Source: Actinostola sp. cb2023 (Eukaryota > Cnidaria > Anthozoa > Actiniaria > Actinostolidae). From it: 64,000 bases of DNA. Location: the NCBI GenBank assembly GCA_033675265.1, contig JAUJYZ010000181.1, positions 1-64,000 on the forward strand. Direction: 5' to 3'. Below the pieces are notes generated by a model. That model saw only the letters and a list, made by a program, of their open reading frames with translations. It had not been told where the DNA came from and ran no database searches. Positions 12,387-22,820 of the stretch are shown piece after piece (the stretch's first letter is position 1; each line of letters opens with the position of its first letter). The position numbers and the translations under genes were made by a program.

Positions 12387-13625
12387 TTGGCTATGTGCAC
12401 GGAGTTGATACCCAAGCGTGTTACAAGCGTGCCTCAGCGCACCTCAGCGCACTTAGCGGGTGTTTTTGAATTACTGACCCGCTCAGCATGCATTCCAATT
12501 GATAACGAGTTTCAAATTGCACGCTCTAACCCGCTGAAGGTAAACACGCTGAGCGGGCCTCGAAACCCGCTCTGCGTATATTAAATAAAATGTACAATGT
12601 ACATAGATAACTTTCATTAATAAACGCTAAAGAAAGTATCTCAGTTGTGATTTCAACAAGCCCTCAACGATGAGTCCAATTTCAATTTTGGATTTACCGG
12701 ACAATGTAACATTGTATATTCTTTATATTCCCGTTATTATGAGTATTCTGTCGTCTCGTGTTTGTAAGTCGTGGAAAGAAATTGCCGATAGTGCTACTGT
12801 AGATATTGATTTTTAGATTCTAAGATTCTGAACTAGCCCTTTTGCACGGGCTTTGGCAACAATTTACGGCTAGACTTGGAAGAATCTAGAAGAATCTATT
12901 GTAATATTCGTCATTCTCAAAGAGTGCCGCTACAAGCTTAATGTTTAATATATGTAACTGTGATAATCTTAGTATTTAGTCGAAACCAAAAATGTTCCAC
13001 ACTTGACGGTCAATTTGTCACTACCAACTTTTACTGAGAGTAGAGAAATGGCGAGTGTGTTTGCCGCGGTATTGCAGAAACATGCAAATTAAGGAAATTG
13101 ACACAACTTCGGCGTTCGCCGTTTTCTAGCACTGAATCTAATTAACTCTTTTTTTACTGACTTTTGCATATTGTATTTGTGAGTCTTGGAATATAGACGT
13201 AGCAGCTATTAGGACGGATGTAGAGGAAAGCTTTGGATGAGCATTTTATATCGCAATCAGTACGTAAACATGCGCCATTACGTGTTTGTTTATCTTTACG
13301 AGCGGACTTTATACGCATTGTAAACTCCCTGAGGAAGTCTGTTGATTACAAATGAAAATTAATGAAACGCGTAGGATAAAGAATAAGTTTATTTGATAAG
13401 GAAAGTAACAATTACTGTTCTATTATTATATACCTTTTCACAGCGTGCTTCGAACACGCTGAACCCGGTCAGAGCGTGCACGCATGGCCGTGCGTTGCGG
13501 GTACCAGGACCCGCTCTTATCTACTTGGAGAAGCACGCTCTGAACGTGTGTTTGTTTTGTGGTTTATGCACGCTCTAGCGCACCTTTGAGCGTGCAAGTT
13601 TGATGCGCTCCAGCGTGTGTTTAAC
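12387..13625. mobile_element. Possible element with AGCGTGC-rich ends
   Basis: Two GC-rich blocks, 12410-12570 and 13440-13620, are packed with AGCGTG, CACGCT, CCGCTC and GCGCAC words in both orientations. The 870 bp between them are AT-rich and hold an F-box fragment. The arrangement resembles other elements in this window whose ends carry private motif arrays. I could not find clean terminal inverted repeats or a target duplication, so two unrelated CpG-rich regions remain possible. Confidence 0.35.
12670..12816 (+). pseudogene. F-box domain fragment
   Basis: A 48-codon frame starts at an ATG and ends at TAG. The protein has LDLPDNVTLYIL near residues 7-18 and RVCKSWKEIAD at residues 30-40. 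These match the two ends of an F-box, the Skp1-binding helix bundle of SCF ubiquitin ligases: an LPxxxLxxIL start and a VCKxWxxIA end. The middle is shortened relative to a full F-box of about 45-50 residues. No leucine-rich or WD repeats follow; the frame stops and the downstream sequence is non-coding. It is either a broken gene or one short exon, and it sits between the two GC-rich blocks. Recognition rests on motif spacing only. Confidence 0.45.
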
Positions 13626-13648
13626 TGAAATCGATAGAAGATAACTTA

Positions 13649-13766
13649 ATGGCGGACATCATGTTTACGGTACATAAAAATCGCAATTTACATGCAATTA
13701 AACCAAGCCAATCAATCGAAAAGCATGGATTCTGGATAAGAGATGATATGTCTAAGTTTTCTGTCG
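13649..13766 (+). CDS. Candidate first coding exon, function unknown
   Basis: An ATG in the context CTTAATGGCGG opens a 39-codon frame beginning MADIMFTVHKNRN and ending at a strong splice donor (CG|GTAAGT) in phase 1. The exon is preceded by a CpG-rich block that could act as a promoter. No family is recognised and no second exon was found before the Penelope insertion at 14216. The frame would stop four codons into the intron. Support is the donor, the start context and the CpG context only. Confidence 0.3.
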
Positions 13767-13799
13767 GTAAGTTTTACTGATTATTTGGCTCACTCGGAT

Positions 13800-14215
13800 G
13801 ATATCCGCGATTTAGTTTTCACCATTCCGATAGGAGGACAAATGTTCGTGTACCGAAAAAGTCTGTGAATAATTTTATGTCCGCTTGCATGCAATAAGTT
13901 ATTATTTGGATGAAAAGAACAATTTATGTCGATACCTATGGCGTGATTTATTTTTGATTTCGCGTAAAAGCGAAATTGTTATTTACAATATTCTGATGCT
14001 GATTGTCGTAATGTAACGCACGATTTATACATTTCTCTTCAAATTGATCAATTTTTTCGTTCTTATTTCTATGTACTTTCAAAACAAAGAATTCCTAATA
14101 AATATTTAGGTGCTAATTAATGATTCTATGAAAAAAAATTCGAGATTACCTCCCAACATTTACAAGAAAAATTGTTTTGAACCGTTCATCTGGCTCACTA
14201 TCGCTTGGGTGTCAA
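13800..14215. other. Non-coding AT-rich stretch
   Basis: Nothing beyond short homopolymers and stop-rich frames is visible here. Confidence 0.5.
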
Positions 14216-14320
14216 CACCGTGCACATTAAGTTGAAAATGTGGTAGTTGTAGTCAGGCATGTTAAGCGAAAAATGAAAAACTAGAATTGTTGTCACTGAC
14301 TAGAAATTTAATTTAATTTG

Positions 14321-14352
14321 GACGTTTCGGTTGATGCTACAACCTTCCTCAG
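14321..14352 (-). ncRNA. Hammerhead-like ribozyme core, opposite strand
   Basis: The inverted copy of the motif at 14663-14694, in the other arm of the same Penelope insertion. Having one core on each strand means transcripts from either direction would contain one. Confidence 0.5.
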
Positions 14353-14662
14353 CAGCGATGTTATGACAGGCTATAATAATGTGGATCATTTACATAAACT
14401 GTTATATACACAAGGGAAATAAACATGTTCGTTAATTGAGTTGCATTCACGTATAGAATGCCACGCTTCCAAGAAAAGTCTCTTGCCCCATTGGGGTTCA
14501 CGATCGATGATCCTGGCGTCTTCGAAGTTGAATTGGTGGCCCGTTTCAATGTGGTGTTCTATACGTGAATGCAACTCAATTAACGAACATGTTTATTTCC
14601 CTTGTGTATATAACAGTTTATGTAAATGATCCACATTATTATAGCCTGTCATAACATCGCTG

Positions 14663-14694
14663 CTGAGGAAGGTTGTAGCATCAACCGAAACGTC
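14663..14694 (+). ncRNA. Hammerhead-like ribozyme core
   Basis: CTGAGGA is followed by a hairpin with stem GGTTG/CAACC and then GAAAC and GTC. This fits the conserved core CUGANGA, stem II, GAAA and a GUC cleavage triplet. Hammerhead motifs are known in the terminal repeats of Penelope-like elements. Stem III would be minimal, so activity might need a dimer. Confidence 0.55.
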
Positions 14695-14944
14695 CAAATT
14701 AAATTAAATTTCTAGTCAGTGACAACAATTCTAGTTTTTCATTTTTCACCGTGCACATAGCCACTTACTTGATGGAGGTGTTGATGATATGGTTTGGTTT
14801 GCTGAAAAAGATAAATTCTTGCAGCTGAATTTTCTTTTTTGGCAGTTTTACTATATTTATGCAATGGAACCACAATAGTACATTGTACATGTATATGAAG
14901 AGCAATGCTTACAGTAATGGTTGCTTTTAGACTGAAACATGGAT

Positions 14945-15383
14945 AACTTATTATAATTAATTTTATAGAAGATTTTAGCTTTAGAAGTATACAATTATCA
15001 CTTTTTTAGGTTTCAATATATATTTTTCCTATTCTTTCGCCTAACTTACTGGTACTTATTTACTTAATATTTATTTCAATTGGCAATTGATATTTAACCA
15101 GTGGACAATGATTTTAAATGCCTATCAGGCTCATCTTAAAATTTGAGACAATTTGTTAATTTCCTAATTCTGATGGAAGGTTGTATTTCACCCTATTCGT
15201 CCTTTAGTGCATTTGCCACATTTGTTAGATACATGTATACAGTATAAATCTGATATTTTTATTTTAGTTAGAGGCTCCTTGAAGCCATGTTAAGCTTACT
15301 TGGCATAGGAGTAGAGGTTAATGTTGAGGTGATGTTTGCTGAAAAATATAAATTCTTGAATTTTCTTTTTCCTTTTTGTTTAA
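14945..15383 (+). repeat. Segmental duplication copy A, middle part
   Basis: Matches 27355-27792, for example TTAGAGGCTCCTTGAAGCCA and GTTGAGGTGATGTTTGCTGA. It ends at the TTAA where the piggyBac MITE entered copy A. Confidence 0.85.
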
Positions 15384-16402
15384 CCCTTTGACACCCAGAG
15401 ATTTTTGAGTTTTTTAGCGATTTTCTGGACCTAATCACGTCATAGGATATTTCGATTCCATATAAGGGGTTTCCATGGAAATCTTGACAGTTCTGAAAGC
15501 CCACGGGCTCAGGTTCTGACGTAATCTTTCTCTTGTCATGGATCGCCACGAGGGACAGGAGTTCGTAGCTGCTAGGAGTGGACTATTTTGCATTTTTAGA
15601 GTGTTTATAGCCATTATTCACCACAGAAGCCCCCAGGACAGCATCATTAAGCTTGACTGGTGTGGTAGAGACCGTTCTCCTGGAAGAACTCAGGAGTTTA
15701 GATACGAATTCACGAACAGATTTCGACATTGCCGTTTGGAAATTCAAAATGGCGGACTCAAGTGTGAAATCGTCTCTCTGGTCTTTCAGTGGTGGATTCC
15801 AGGACCTACAAAGGCATTTTTGGCGACTTTGGACTTGTAAAGAATGCAACCGGTGCAATATTTTGCCTGTAGGACCGAGTGGCTCGACACTCTATATATA
15901 TTCTTAAAAAAGGGATATTCGGGGAGATCTATGCCGAAATTCCCGGATGTTTCCCGGCATCCTTTTCGGGCGTGCAGAAGGAAAACACGTGTTAGCGAAA
16001 GTGGTCCCTAAGGAAATGGCTATTGTTCTGCAAGCTAAGGAAGAGAGAGTGAAAAATTCATGACTATATCAAGAAGAGAGATGGAAGTTTGCCGAGAAAG
16101 TGGCGTTTTGTTTCGGAAGGATGTATTTTGGAAGAAAATCCAAGTCAAATGTCGTTCATTTTCGAGGTGTAAAATTGCGTCAAAAAAACGCGCATTTTTG
16201 ATTTCTATGAAAAATAAATTGAACTAGTGCCCAGAAATCGGACCTGTAAGTCAGTTTACTTGAAGTTAAAATTTGAAGAGTTATCTAGTTGTCACTAAAA
16301 ACTGGTCAGGAGATCGATGTTACGAAAATTCAGAAAGTTTGAATTTTTTAAAAGCAGTATCGATTTTTACGGGCGGTTTCGGGCGCCGTGGGAGTCAAAG
16401 GG
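15384..16402 (+). mobile_element. Nonautonomous piggyBac-type element, copy 1
   Basis: About 1.02 kb bounded by TTAA on both sides. The left end is CCCTTTGACACCCAGAGA and the right end, inverted, is CCCTTTGACTCCCACGG. TTAA targets and CCC-starting inverted ends are the signature of piggyBac. The inside has only short broken frames, which recur in the second copy (40872-41885) at about 95 percent identity by eye. The duplicated segment at 27790 keeps the empty TTAA site, so the insertion is later than the duplication. Confidence 0.85.
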
Positions 16403-16630
16403 TTAAAATAATAATAAAATAATAATAATAATAATAATGATTTTACTATTTTTATGCAAGGCAATCAATATTCAGATTTGCACAGCAGTGCTTGCTGCCT
16501 ATAGACAGGTAAGAGGAGATGGATGGAGGCACAACTTGCATGCTAATGAGCAACTAGTACACTCATGCCGGAAAAAAAAACAATCCTTGCTATGACCAAC
16601 TGTCAATGGGCTCCTTTGCCTTTGGACTCA
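16403..16630 (+). repeat. Segmental duplication copy A, right part, with AAT-rich microsatellite
   Basis: Starts with an (AAT)n-like run (16407-16440) and shares TATTTTTATGCAA and AATCCTTGCTATGACCAACT with 27810-27870. Copy A holds about 100 extra bases, 16465-16575. Confidence 0.7.
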
Positions 16631-16664
16631 AATAGTCGTTTTCGTATGAGTGGGAAGTAGCTAT

Positions 16665-19509
16665 CACTACTACTGTAAAACCCTATGAAAACCCCATGAA
16701 AAGCCTATGAAATAGGCAGAACCTATGAAATACCCTATGAAGTTTTTTCATAGTGCTATGAATTTGATTTTTCATAGTCCTATGAAAAGGTTCAGGCTAT
16801 GAAATTTTCCTTTGCAGAAATTATCAGATTTATACCCTACGAAATGAAGTTTCATAGGTATAGCCATGCTATGAAATATCTATGAAATTTTCCTCTGGAG
16901 AATAAACCCTATGAAAACAATTTCATAGGTGTAGCCATGCTATGAAATAACTATGACATTGCAGTTCAAGGCTATGAAATTTTCCTCTGGAGAATATACC
17001 CTATGAAAAAAGTTTCATAGGTGTAGCCATGCTATGAAATATCTATGAAATTTTCCTCTGGAGAATAAACCCTATGAAAACAATTTCATAGGTGTAGCCA
17101 TGCTATGAAATAACTATGACATTGCAGTTCAAGGCTATGAAATTTTTTCCTCTGGAGAATATACCCTATGAAAAAAGTTTCATAGGTGTAGCCATGCTAT
17201 GAAATAACTATGAAATTGCATAACAAAGGCTATGAAATGCAATCACTATGAAATTTCATGGGAGTAACCTATGAAAAATATAAGTTTTATCTGACAACTT
17301 ATGATTTAAACTTACCAATCAATGTAAAACAAAATGATGTGGTCAGCAGTTCGATCACATGACTAAAATACGGCTGCTGATTGGTCCGTGGCGTGTTTGC
17401 AAAAATGAGTGGAAAAATGCAGCTTTGCAGTAGTCAGTGAAGTTGTCAAGAAACTCTGGCTTTTTATTCGTTTTTATGCTGGTAAGAAAGACTGTTTAGC
17501 TATTTTTGAAGTAAGTAGAACAGGTAAAACAGCTTAGTAAGCTTTTACATGTCTTTCAGGCACATTGGAAGAGAAAAACATGCATAAAATGACTTAAAAC
17601 AAGCATAGACTTTACTTTCTACGACTCTAGCAAATCTGTAAGTACCAACTAAACATGTTGTCCTTTACTTTAGGCTATAAGTTATGTTAGAACTATTTGT
17701 TGATAAATAAAGATAAACATTTGTGCACAAACTAGTTTGAATGGCTGTCTTTATTATTTCTATATCAGGTAAATCGTTGTTCTTCAACAAGCTATGAAGA
17801 TTTGGTTACAAGCATTGTTAGCCTGACAAAATTGGTAGAAACATAAGCTATAGTTCAACACTTTGACTAGCCAATAACTGCATATGTAAAACATAGATAA
17901 ACTATTCAAATACTCATCATATTAGTAAACTATTGTACTTACATAATATTGGTAAAATTACATGTACAAAATTAATTTGCATTACCATTTTGATGTCTCT
18001 ACGTATATATACAGTACTGAGTCTACAGTAAGCTTATGTATCTTGGCATGCAAGTATTACCTACATTTGTATGAAACTTTTTCTTTTTAATAATAGTTGT
18101 TTGGTTTATAATAGTTTTCATTTATTTTTCTATTTATTACATATCTTTTGTTTTGGCACATAGCCTTTTCATAGGCTGTAAATTTCATAGCTATTTCATA
18201 GGTCACAATTTTCTCCCGGTATTTATGTTTCATAGTAATTTTCTATGAAACATACTATGAAACGGGACATGGTTTCATAGGTCACAATTTCATAGGGCAA
18301 ATATATGAAATCCCTATGAAGTGTGACCTGTTTCATTGGTAGACCCTATGAAAAAGATTTCATAGGTACTTCATGGCCATCATTTCATAGGGTTTGTTTC
18401 ATAGCATTTTCATAGGGATCATTTCATAGCCTTTTCATAGGCTGTAAATTTCATAGCTATTTCATAGGTCACAATTTTCTCCCGGTATTTATGTTTCATA
18501 GTAATTTTCTATGAAACATACTATGAAACGGGACATGGTTTCATAGGTCACAATTTCATAGGGCAAATATATGAAATCCCTATGAAGTGTGACCTGTTTT
18601 TCATTGGTAGACCCTATGAAAAAGATTTCATAGGTACTTCATGGCCATCATTTCATAGGGTTTGTTTCATAGCATTTTCATAGGGATCATTTCATAGCCT
18701 TTTCATAGGCTGTAAATTTCATAGCTATTTCATAGATCACAATTTTCTCTCCGGTATTTATGTTTCATAGTAATTTCCTATGAAACATACTATGAAACGG
18801 GACATGGTTTCATAGGTCACAATTTCATAGGGCAAATATATGAAATCCCTATGAAGTGTGACCTGTTTCATTGGTAGATCCTATGAAAAAGATTTCATAG
18901 GTACTTCATGGCCATCATTTCATAGGGTTTGTTTCATAGCATTTTCATAGGGATCGTTTCATAGCCTTTTCATAGGCTGTAAATTTCATAGCTATTTCAT
19001 AGATCACAATTTTCTCCCGGTATTTATGTTTCATAGTAATTTCCTATGAAACATACTATGAAACGGGACATGGTTTCATAGGTCACAATTTCATAGGGCA
19101 AATATATGAAATCCCTATGAAGTGTGACCTGTTTCATTGGTAGATCCTATGAAAAAGATTTCATAGGTACTTCATGGCCATCATTTCATAGGGTTTGTTT
19201 CATAGCATTTTCATAGGGATCATTTCATAGCCTTTTCATAGGCTGTAAATTTCATAGCTATTTCATAGGTCACAATTTTCTCCCGGTATTTAATGTTTCA
19301 TAGCAATTTTCTATGAAACATACTATGAAACGGGACATGGTTTCATAGGTCACATTTCATAGTACTATAAAAAAAAACTATGAAATGCCCATGAAAATAT
19401 AATATTTTTTATCAACTTCATAGTATAATCCCATGAAATGGCTATGAAGATACTATGAATATTTCATAGGCTTTTCATGGGGTTTTCATAGGGTTTTACA
19501 GTAGTAGTG
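16665..19509. mobile_element. Nonautonomous CACTA (EnSpm) element, 2845 bp
   Basis: Both ends begin CACTACTACTGTAAAACCCT and stay inverted-identical for about 48 bp. The flanks are TAT at 16662-16664 and TAT at 19510-19512. A CACTA terminus with a 3-bp target duplication is diagnostic of the CACTA/EnSpm superfamily. The sequence is saturated with CTATGAAA/TTTCATAG in both orientations, dozens of copies, except for a unique core at about 17290-18120. CACTA elements of plants are known for subterminal arrays bound by the transposase; this array is unusually dense. No transposase gene is present. Confidence 0.9.
18161..19360 (+). repeat. 267-bp tandem repeat inside the CACTA element
   Basis: TAGCCTTTTCATAGGCTGTA recurs at 18161, 18427, 18695, 18962 and 19228, a period of 266-268 bp and about 4.4 copies. 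Units differ by few bases. Each unit contains around fifteen TTTCATAG or CTATGAAA words. Confidence 0.9.
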
Positions 19510-19749
19510 TATGGTACGGTTAGTGCCGTAGCGTGACCGTATCGTGCCATCATCATGCCGTATCCAAGCATTCTGATTGGTCGAGCGATGATTTTGCGCG
19601 CTGTGATTGGTTGAATACAATGTCTTCGATTACATACCGTGACCGTAACTCCGTACCGTAGGTTTCCCACTCATACGAAAACGACTCTATACAAACGTTA
19701 AGCTTTAAGGTGGTACAGTGTGCAATAAAAAATTATATTTAATTAGTTT

Positions 19750-20018
19750 TCTTTAAGCTCAGTGGTACAGAAACATTGTATGGTGATGTACTATAGTTTG
19801 CAAACATTTTTCTCATATTTTAAAAATACACATACATGTACACCCAGTACAAGTACAAGTACACAGACAAGTGCTACAAACCAGGAACTGTCATGTCAAC
19901 AACATGTTTCACTAATCTAAATGTAGCAGTTTAAAACGTGTGAAGAATATAAAAAACAGTTATTAGTACTTAGCAAATTTGTATTATCATGCATTAGATT
20001 AGCATAATTATAGTATCA
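19750..20018 (+). repeat. Segmental duplication copy B, left part
   Basis: Same order and orientation as 11990-12335. It is cut at ATAATTATAGTAT by the foldback element that starts at about 20020. Confidence 0.85.
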
Positions 20019-22587
20019 CAGGCCAAAAGCAATATGGAGAGAACCAAATCAATATGGAGATAAAAGCTTACTAGTCTTACTCTAAGAATTACCAGCTCTT
20101 AGCCAATCAGCATCTTTCATTTTGAGACGAGTTTGGCCTCAGTAACATTACCGTAAATCAACCAATGGCTCATGACCTTTGTGGTAAGAATTACCACTAG
20201 CAGTAATGTTACCATGCACTAGAGGACGCCACATGTTTACAAGATATTGTTTCAAATGAGTAGAACAATGCACGAAACGTAAACGATATCACTAAAATAG
20301 CACAGGAATTCAAACTAAGTCGATTTTGGCGTAAAAATCAAATATCGTGGATTTGCTCTTCTCTCCGCTGCGGTTTTACGTTAATTGCCGTTACCAAGAA
20401 CGTTTCCGTTTATCTGTCATTACACTGACAAACTAAACATGCAGGTCTGATAATCATGTAAATGTTGATAAAAAGAAATATTTGCAAGTCATATCGATCG
20501 AATATGTTTATTCCAACAAATGTGTTTGCATATACACATTTGCATACTTAACGATTTAATTTCAAAAATTATTATCAGAAACGAAGAAACGTAAATCGAT
20601 CCCCGCGCCATTTATTTTCGCGCCATTTTAGTTATTTTGGTAATTTTAATACATGGAAAATTAATCGTAAAATTTAAAAACGATAAGCGATTTATTCTTT
20701 GAACATTCGAGTTCCGTCAATGCTCTAGTCACTTTCAGCTACTAATGTACGTACCTACCGCCGATTAATCGAAATGTTCGTTCCAAAATATTGTGCACGT
20801 GGACCTCCTTGTGAACGTCTAACAAGTACACCAAATTAAGATGCTTTATTCCATGTAAGAGTTTTAGAGATACAAAAATACCTTGCTGTTTTTCAAATCG
20901 CCTTTTTTTCTCCATCTGCAACACGTGCTCGATGAAAAGTACATATGTGTTTGTTATTAAATACATCTAGTTGACTTTCACTGGAAAACTTGGCTCTTCA
21001 TTCCAAAGGCACAACAAAAACATCGACTTAAAGAGCGATATCATTATACGACCAGCAAGAATTATTTCAAGGAATGATTAAAACACTTAAATTGGCGCTT
21101 TGTGTGTTGCCACATAAACCATATGCATAAACCATCTCAAGTCAGTCCGTATTGCAGTGTCGAATTTCACATTTACCCGTGCAGTGTGTCACGCTCGATG
21201 TCATGAAGTTAATTTATTTTGTGTCTCATACCTGAAATAATGTTTCCATGTGCCCAGAATCTTTCTTAATCAATGATCGGTTAAGTTCCTATATTTCTGT
21301 ACTACTTAGTACCATTTATTAGTCGATTTTGTCACCAACGCAAATTAAGACGGTGTCACGCGGCTAGTGTTTGTCGAAAGTATAAAGTAAGCCTTACTGT
21401 GAAGACATCTTCTTATTGGATGCTTTGTAGTAAGGTTACTACTAAATCCGTATCTGTTTGTTCCCTTCGATCTGACAAGAGTAACTATGTATATTCCAAT
21501 CTTAATAATTATTTTATTAGTCTTCGTGCGATGCTATTTCCTATATCGTTACATTTATGCACAGTGGAAGGCAAATTGTCTTTATTCTGCCGACACGCCT
21601 GGTAACATTACTTTAAAAGCGTGTTGGTACCGAGATGCGCTTTGAAAACGATTGCCAGTAGCGCTCTGAAGGAAAGACGTTAAGCATTGTAGGTTAGAAC
21701 AGGTATATGAGTCGCAATAAAAAGCTCGAGGTTTTTGTCATTAGTAGTGATAGTTGAAGTATTTATACACTTGAAGCATAGTTAGTAGACTATGCTTGAA
21801 ACTAGAGTGCAATTTAGAAAAGTGTGAAATAGTACTAATTTTAAATAGTACTAAATAGTGCTATTTCTATTGTTTTCTATTGTTTCATTAGTGCTATTTA
21901 GTACTAATTAGTTATTTAGTTTTCAAGCTTTTCTAATTTGCACTCTATGCTTGAAGTAACCGTTTTACTGGTCTTTAGTAATTCTTACTGTCAAGACCTT
22001 TTCTGATTCGACGGTCGACAGTAACATTACCCAACTTGAAAGCTAATACCGGTAAGCGAGACAGAATGGTGACTATACTTATTATTCTCGGCATTTATTA
22101 GAGAAATTGGTGGATTATATTCTGAAATATCTCAAGGATCGCAGCGTTCGAAGAAAAAAGTGTTCTGCAATCCTTGCAATCGTTAAAAAAAAAAATTATT
22201 CGATCTCTACGATCGTTGTGATAATTGCGATCCCTAATTGATTGTGATTGAGAAATTGTTATAAAAACCAACGAAGGATCGCAGAACACCGTTTTCTGCG
22301 ATCGTTGCGATTATATGGAAACCAGGCTAATTTAGCATGTACAGAGAGACCTGAGAGACCGCTCATACTGTCAGAAGTATTTACACACTTGAAGTAACAT
22401 TACTGGTCCGGCTGAGTAATTCTTACTGTCAAGACCTTTTCTGATTCGACGGTCGACAGTAACATTACCCATCTCAGTGAACGCATTTTCCCCCTCGATT
22501 TACGCTCTTTACACTGAAACGGCATTTTATAAGACAAAAGAAAAACGCCGTTTTAGTGTGGACGGAAGGCCTAACCCCTCTGTCTAA

Positions 22588-22820
22588 AGGCCCCTGCAAA
22601 CGGGCCCAACAACACCCAACATTGTTGGCAGTTATTGGGCAGTGTTGGCGCATACGACGAATAACGTTCGCTATCCCAAAGAACCCACCAAGAAAAAAAG
22701 AAATATTGGAACTTGTTAGCTTGAATGTTTGCAGGGTGTTTAAACGGACAGAACCTGTTGGAGCCAACAATGTTGGGAGTTGCTGGCCAACAATGTTGGG
22801 CCCGTTTGCTTGGGCCTAAA
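22588..22820. mobile_element. MITE with AACATTGTTGG motifs in the foldback loop
   Basis: The left end AGGCCCCTGCAAACGGGCCC is inverted at the right end (GGGCCCGTTTGCTTGGGCCT). CCAACATTGTTGG-type palindromes recur inside. The overlapping plus and minus frames are short and not gene-like. Confidence 0.65.

Larger units (their letters stand above)
14216..14758 (+). mobile_element. Penelope-like retroelement fragment with inverted arms and 12-bp target duplications
   Basis: The 12-base word CACCGTGCACAT stands at 14216-14227 and again at 14747-14758, a target-site duplication. Between them two arms (about 14268-14455 and 14560-14747) are near-perfect inverted copies. The middle, read on the minus strand, codes for HHIETGHQFNFEDARIIDRE and continues WGKRLFLEAWHS. 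That is the typical C-terminal stretch of the GIY-YIG endonuclease of Penelope-like elements. Both arms carry a hammerhead-ribozyme-like core. Inverted and tandem terminal repeats are a known habit of Penelope-like elements. Only the 3' end of the coding region remains. Confidence 0.85.
16634..19686. mobile_element. Short MITE split by the CACTA element
   Basis: AGTCGTTTTCGTATGAGTGG at 16634 is matched in inverted form at the right end (to 19686). With the CACTA insertion removed, a MITE of about 205 bp remains, rich in CCGTA/TACGG words. Its own target duplication is not clear, so the superfamily is unassigned. Confidence 0.7.

Noticed and set aside
14361..14629. Pairs of similar frames on both strands
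   Set aside because: They arise from the inverted arms of the Penelope insertion; only the GIY-YIG tail is meaningful.
15268..15907. Frames of about 100 codons in both piggyBac copies
   Set aside because: They overlap on both strands, differ by indels between the two copies and show no transposase motifs.
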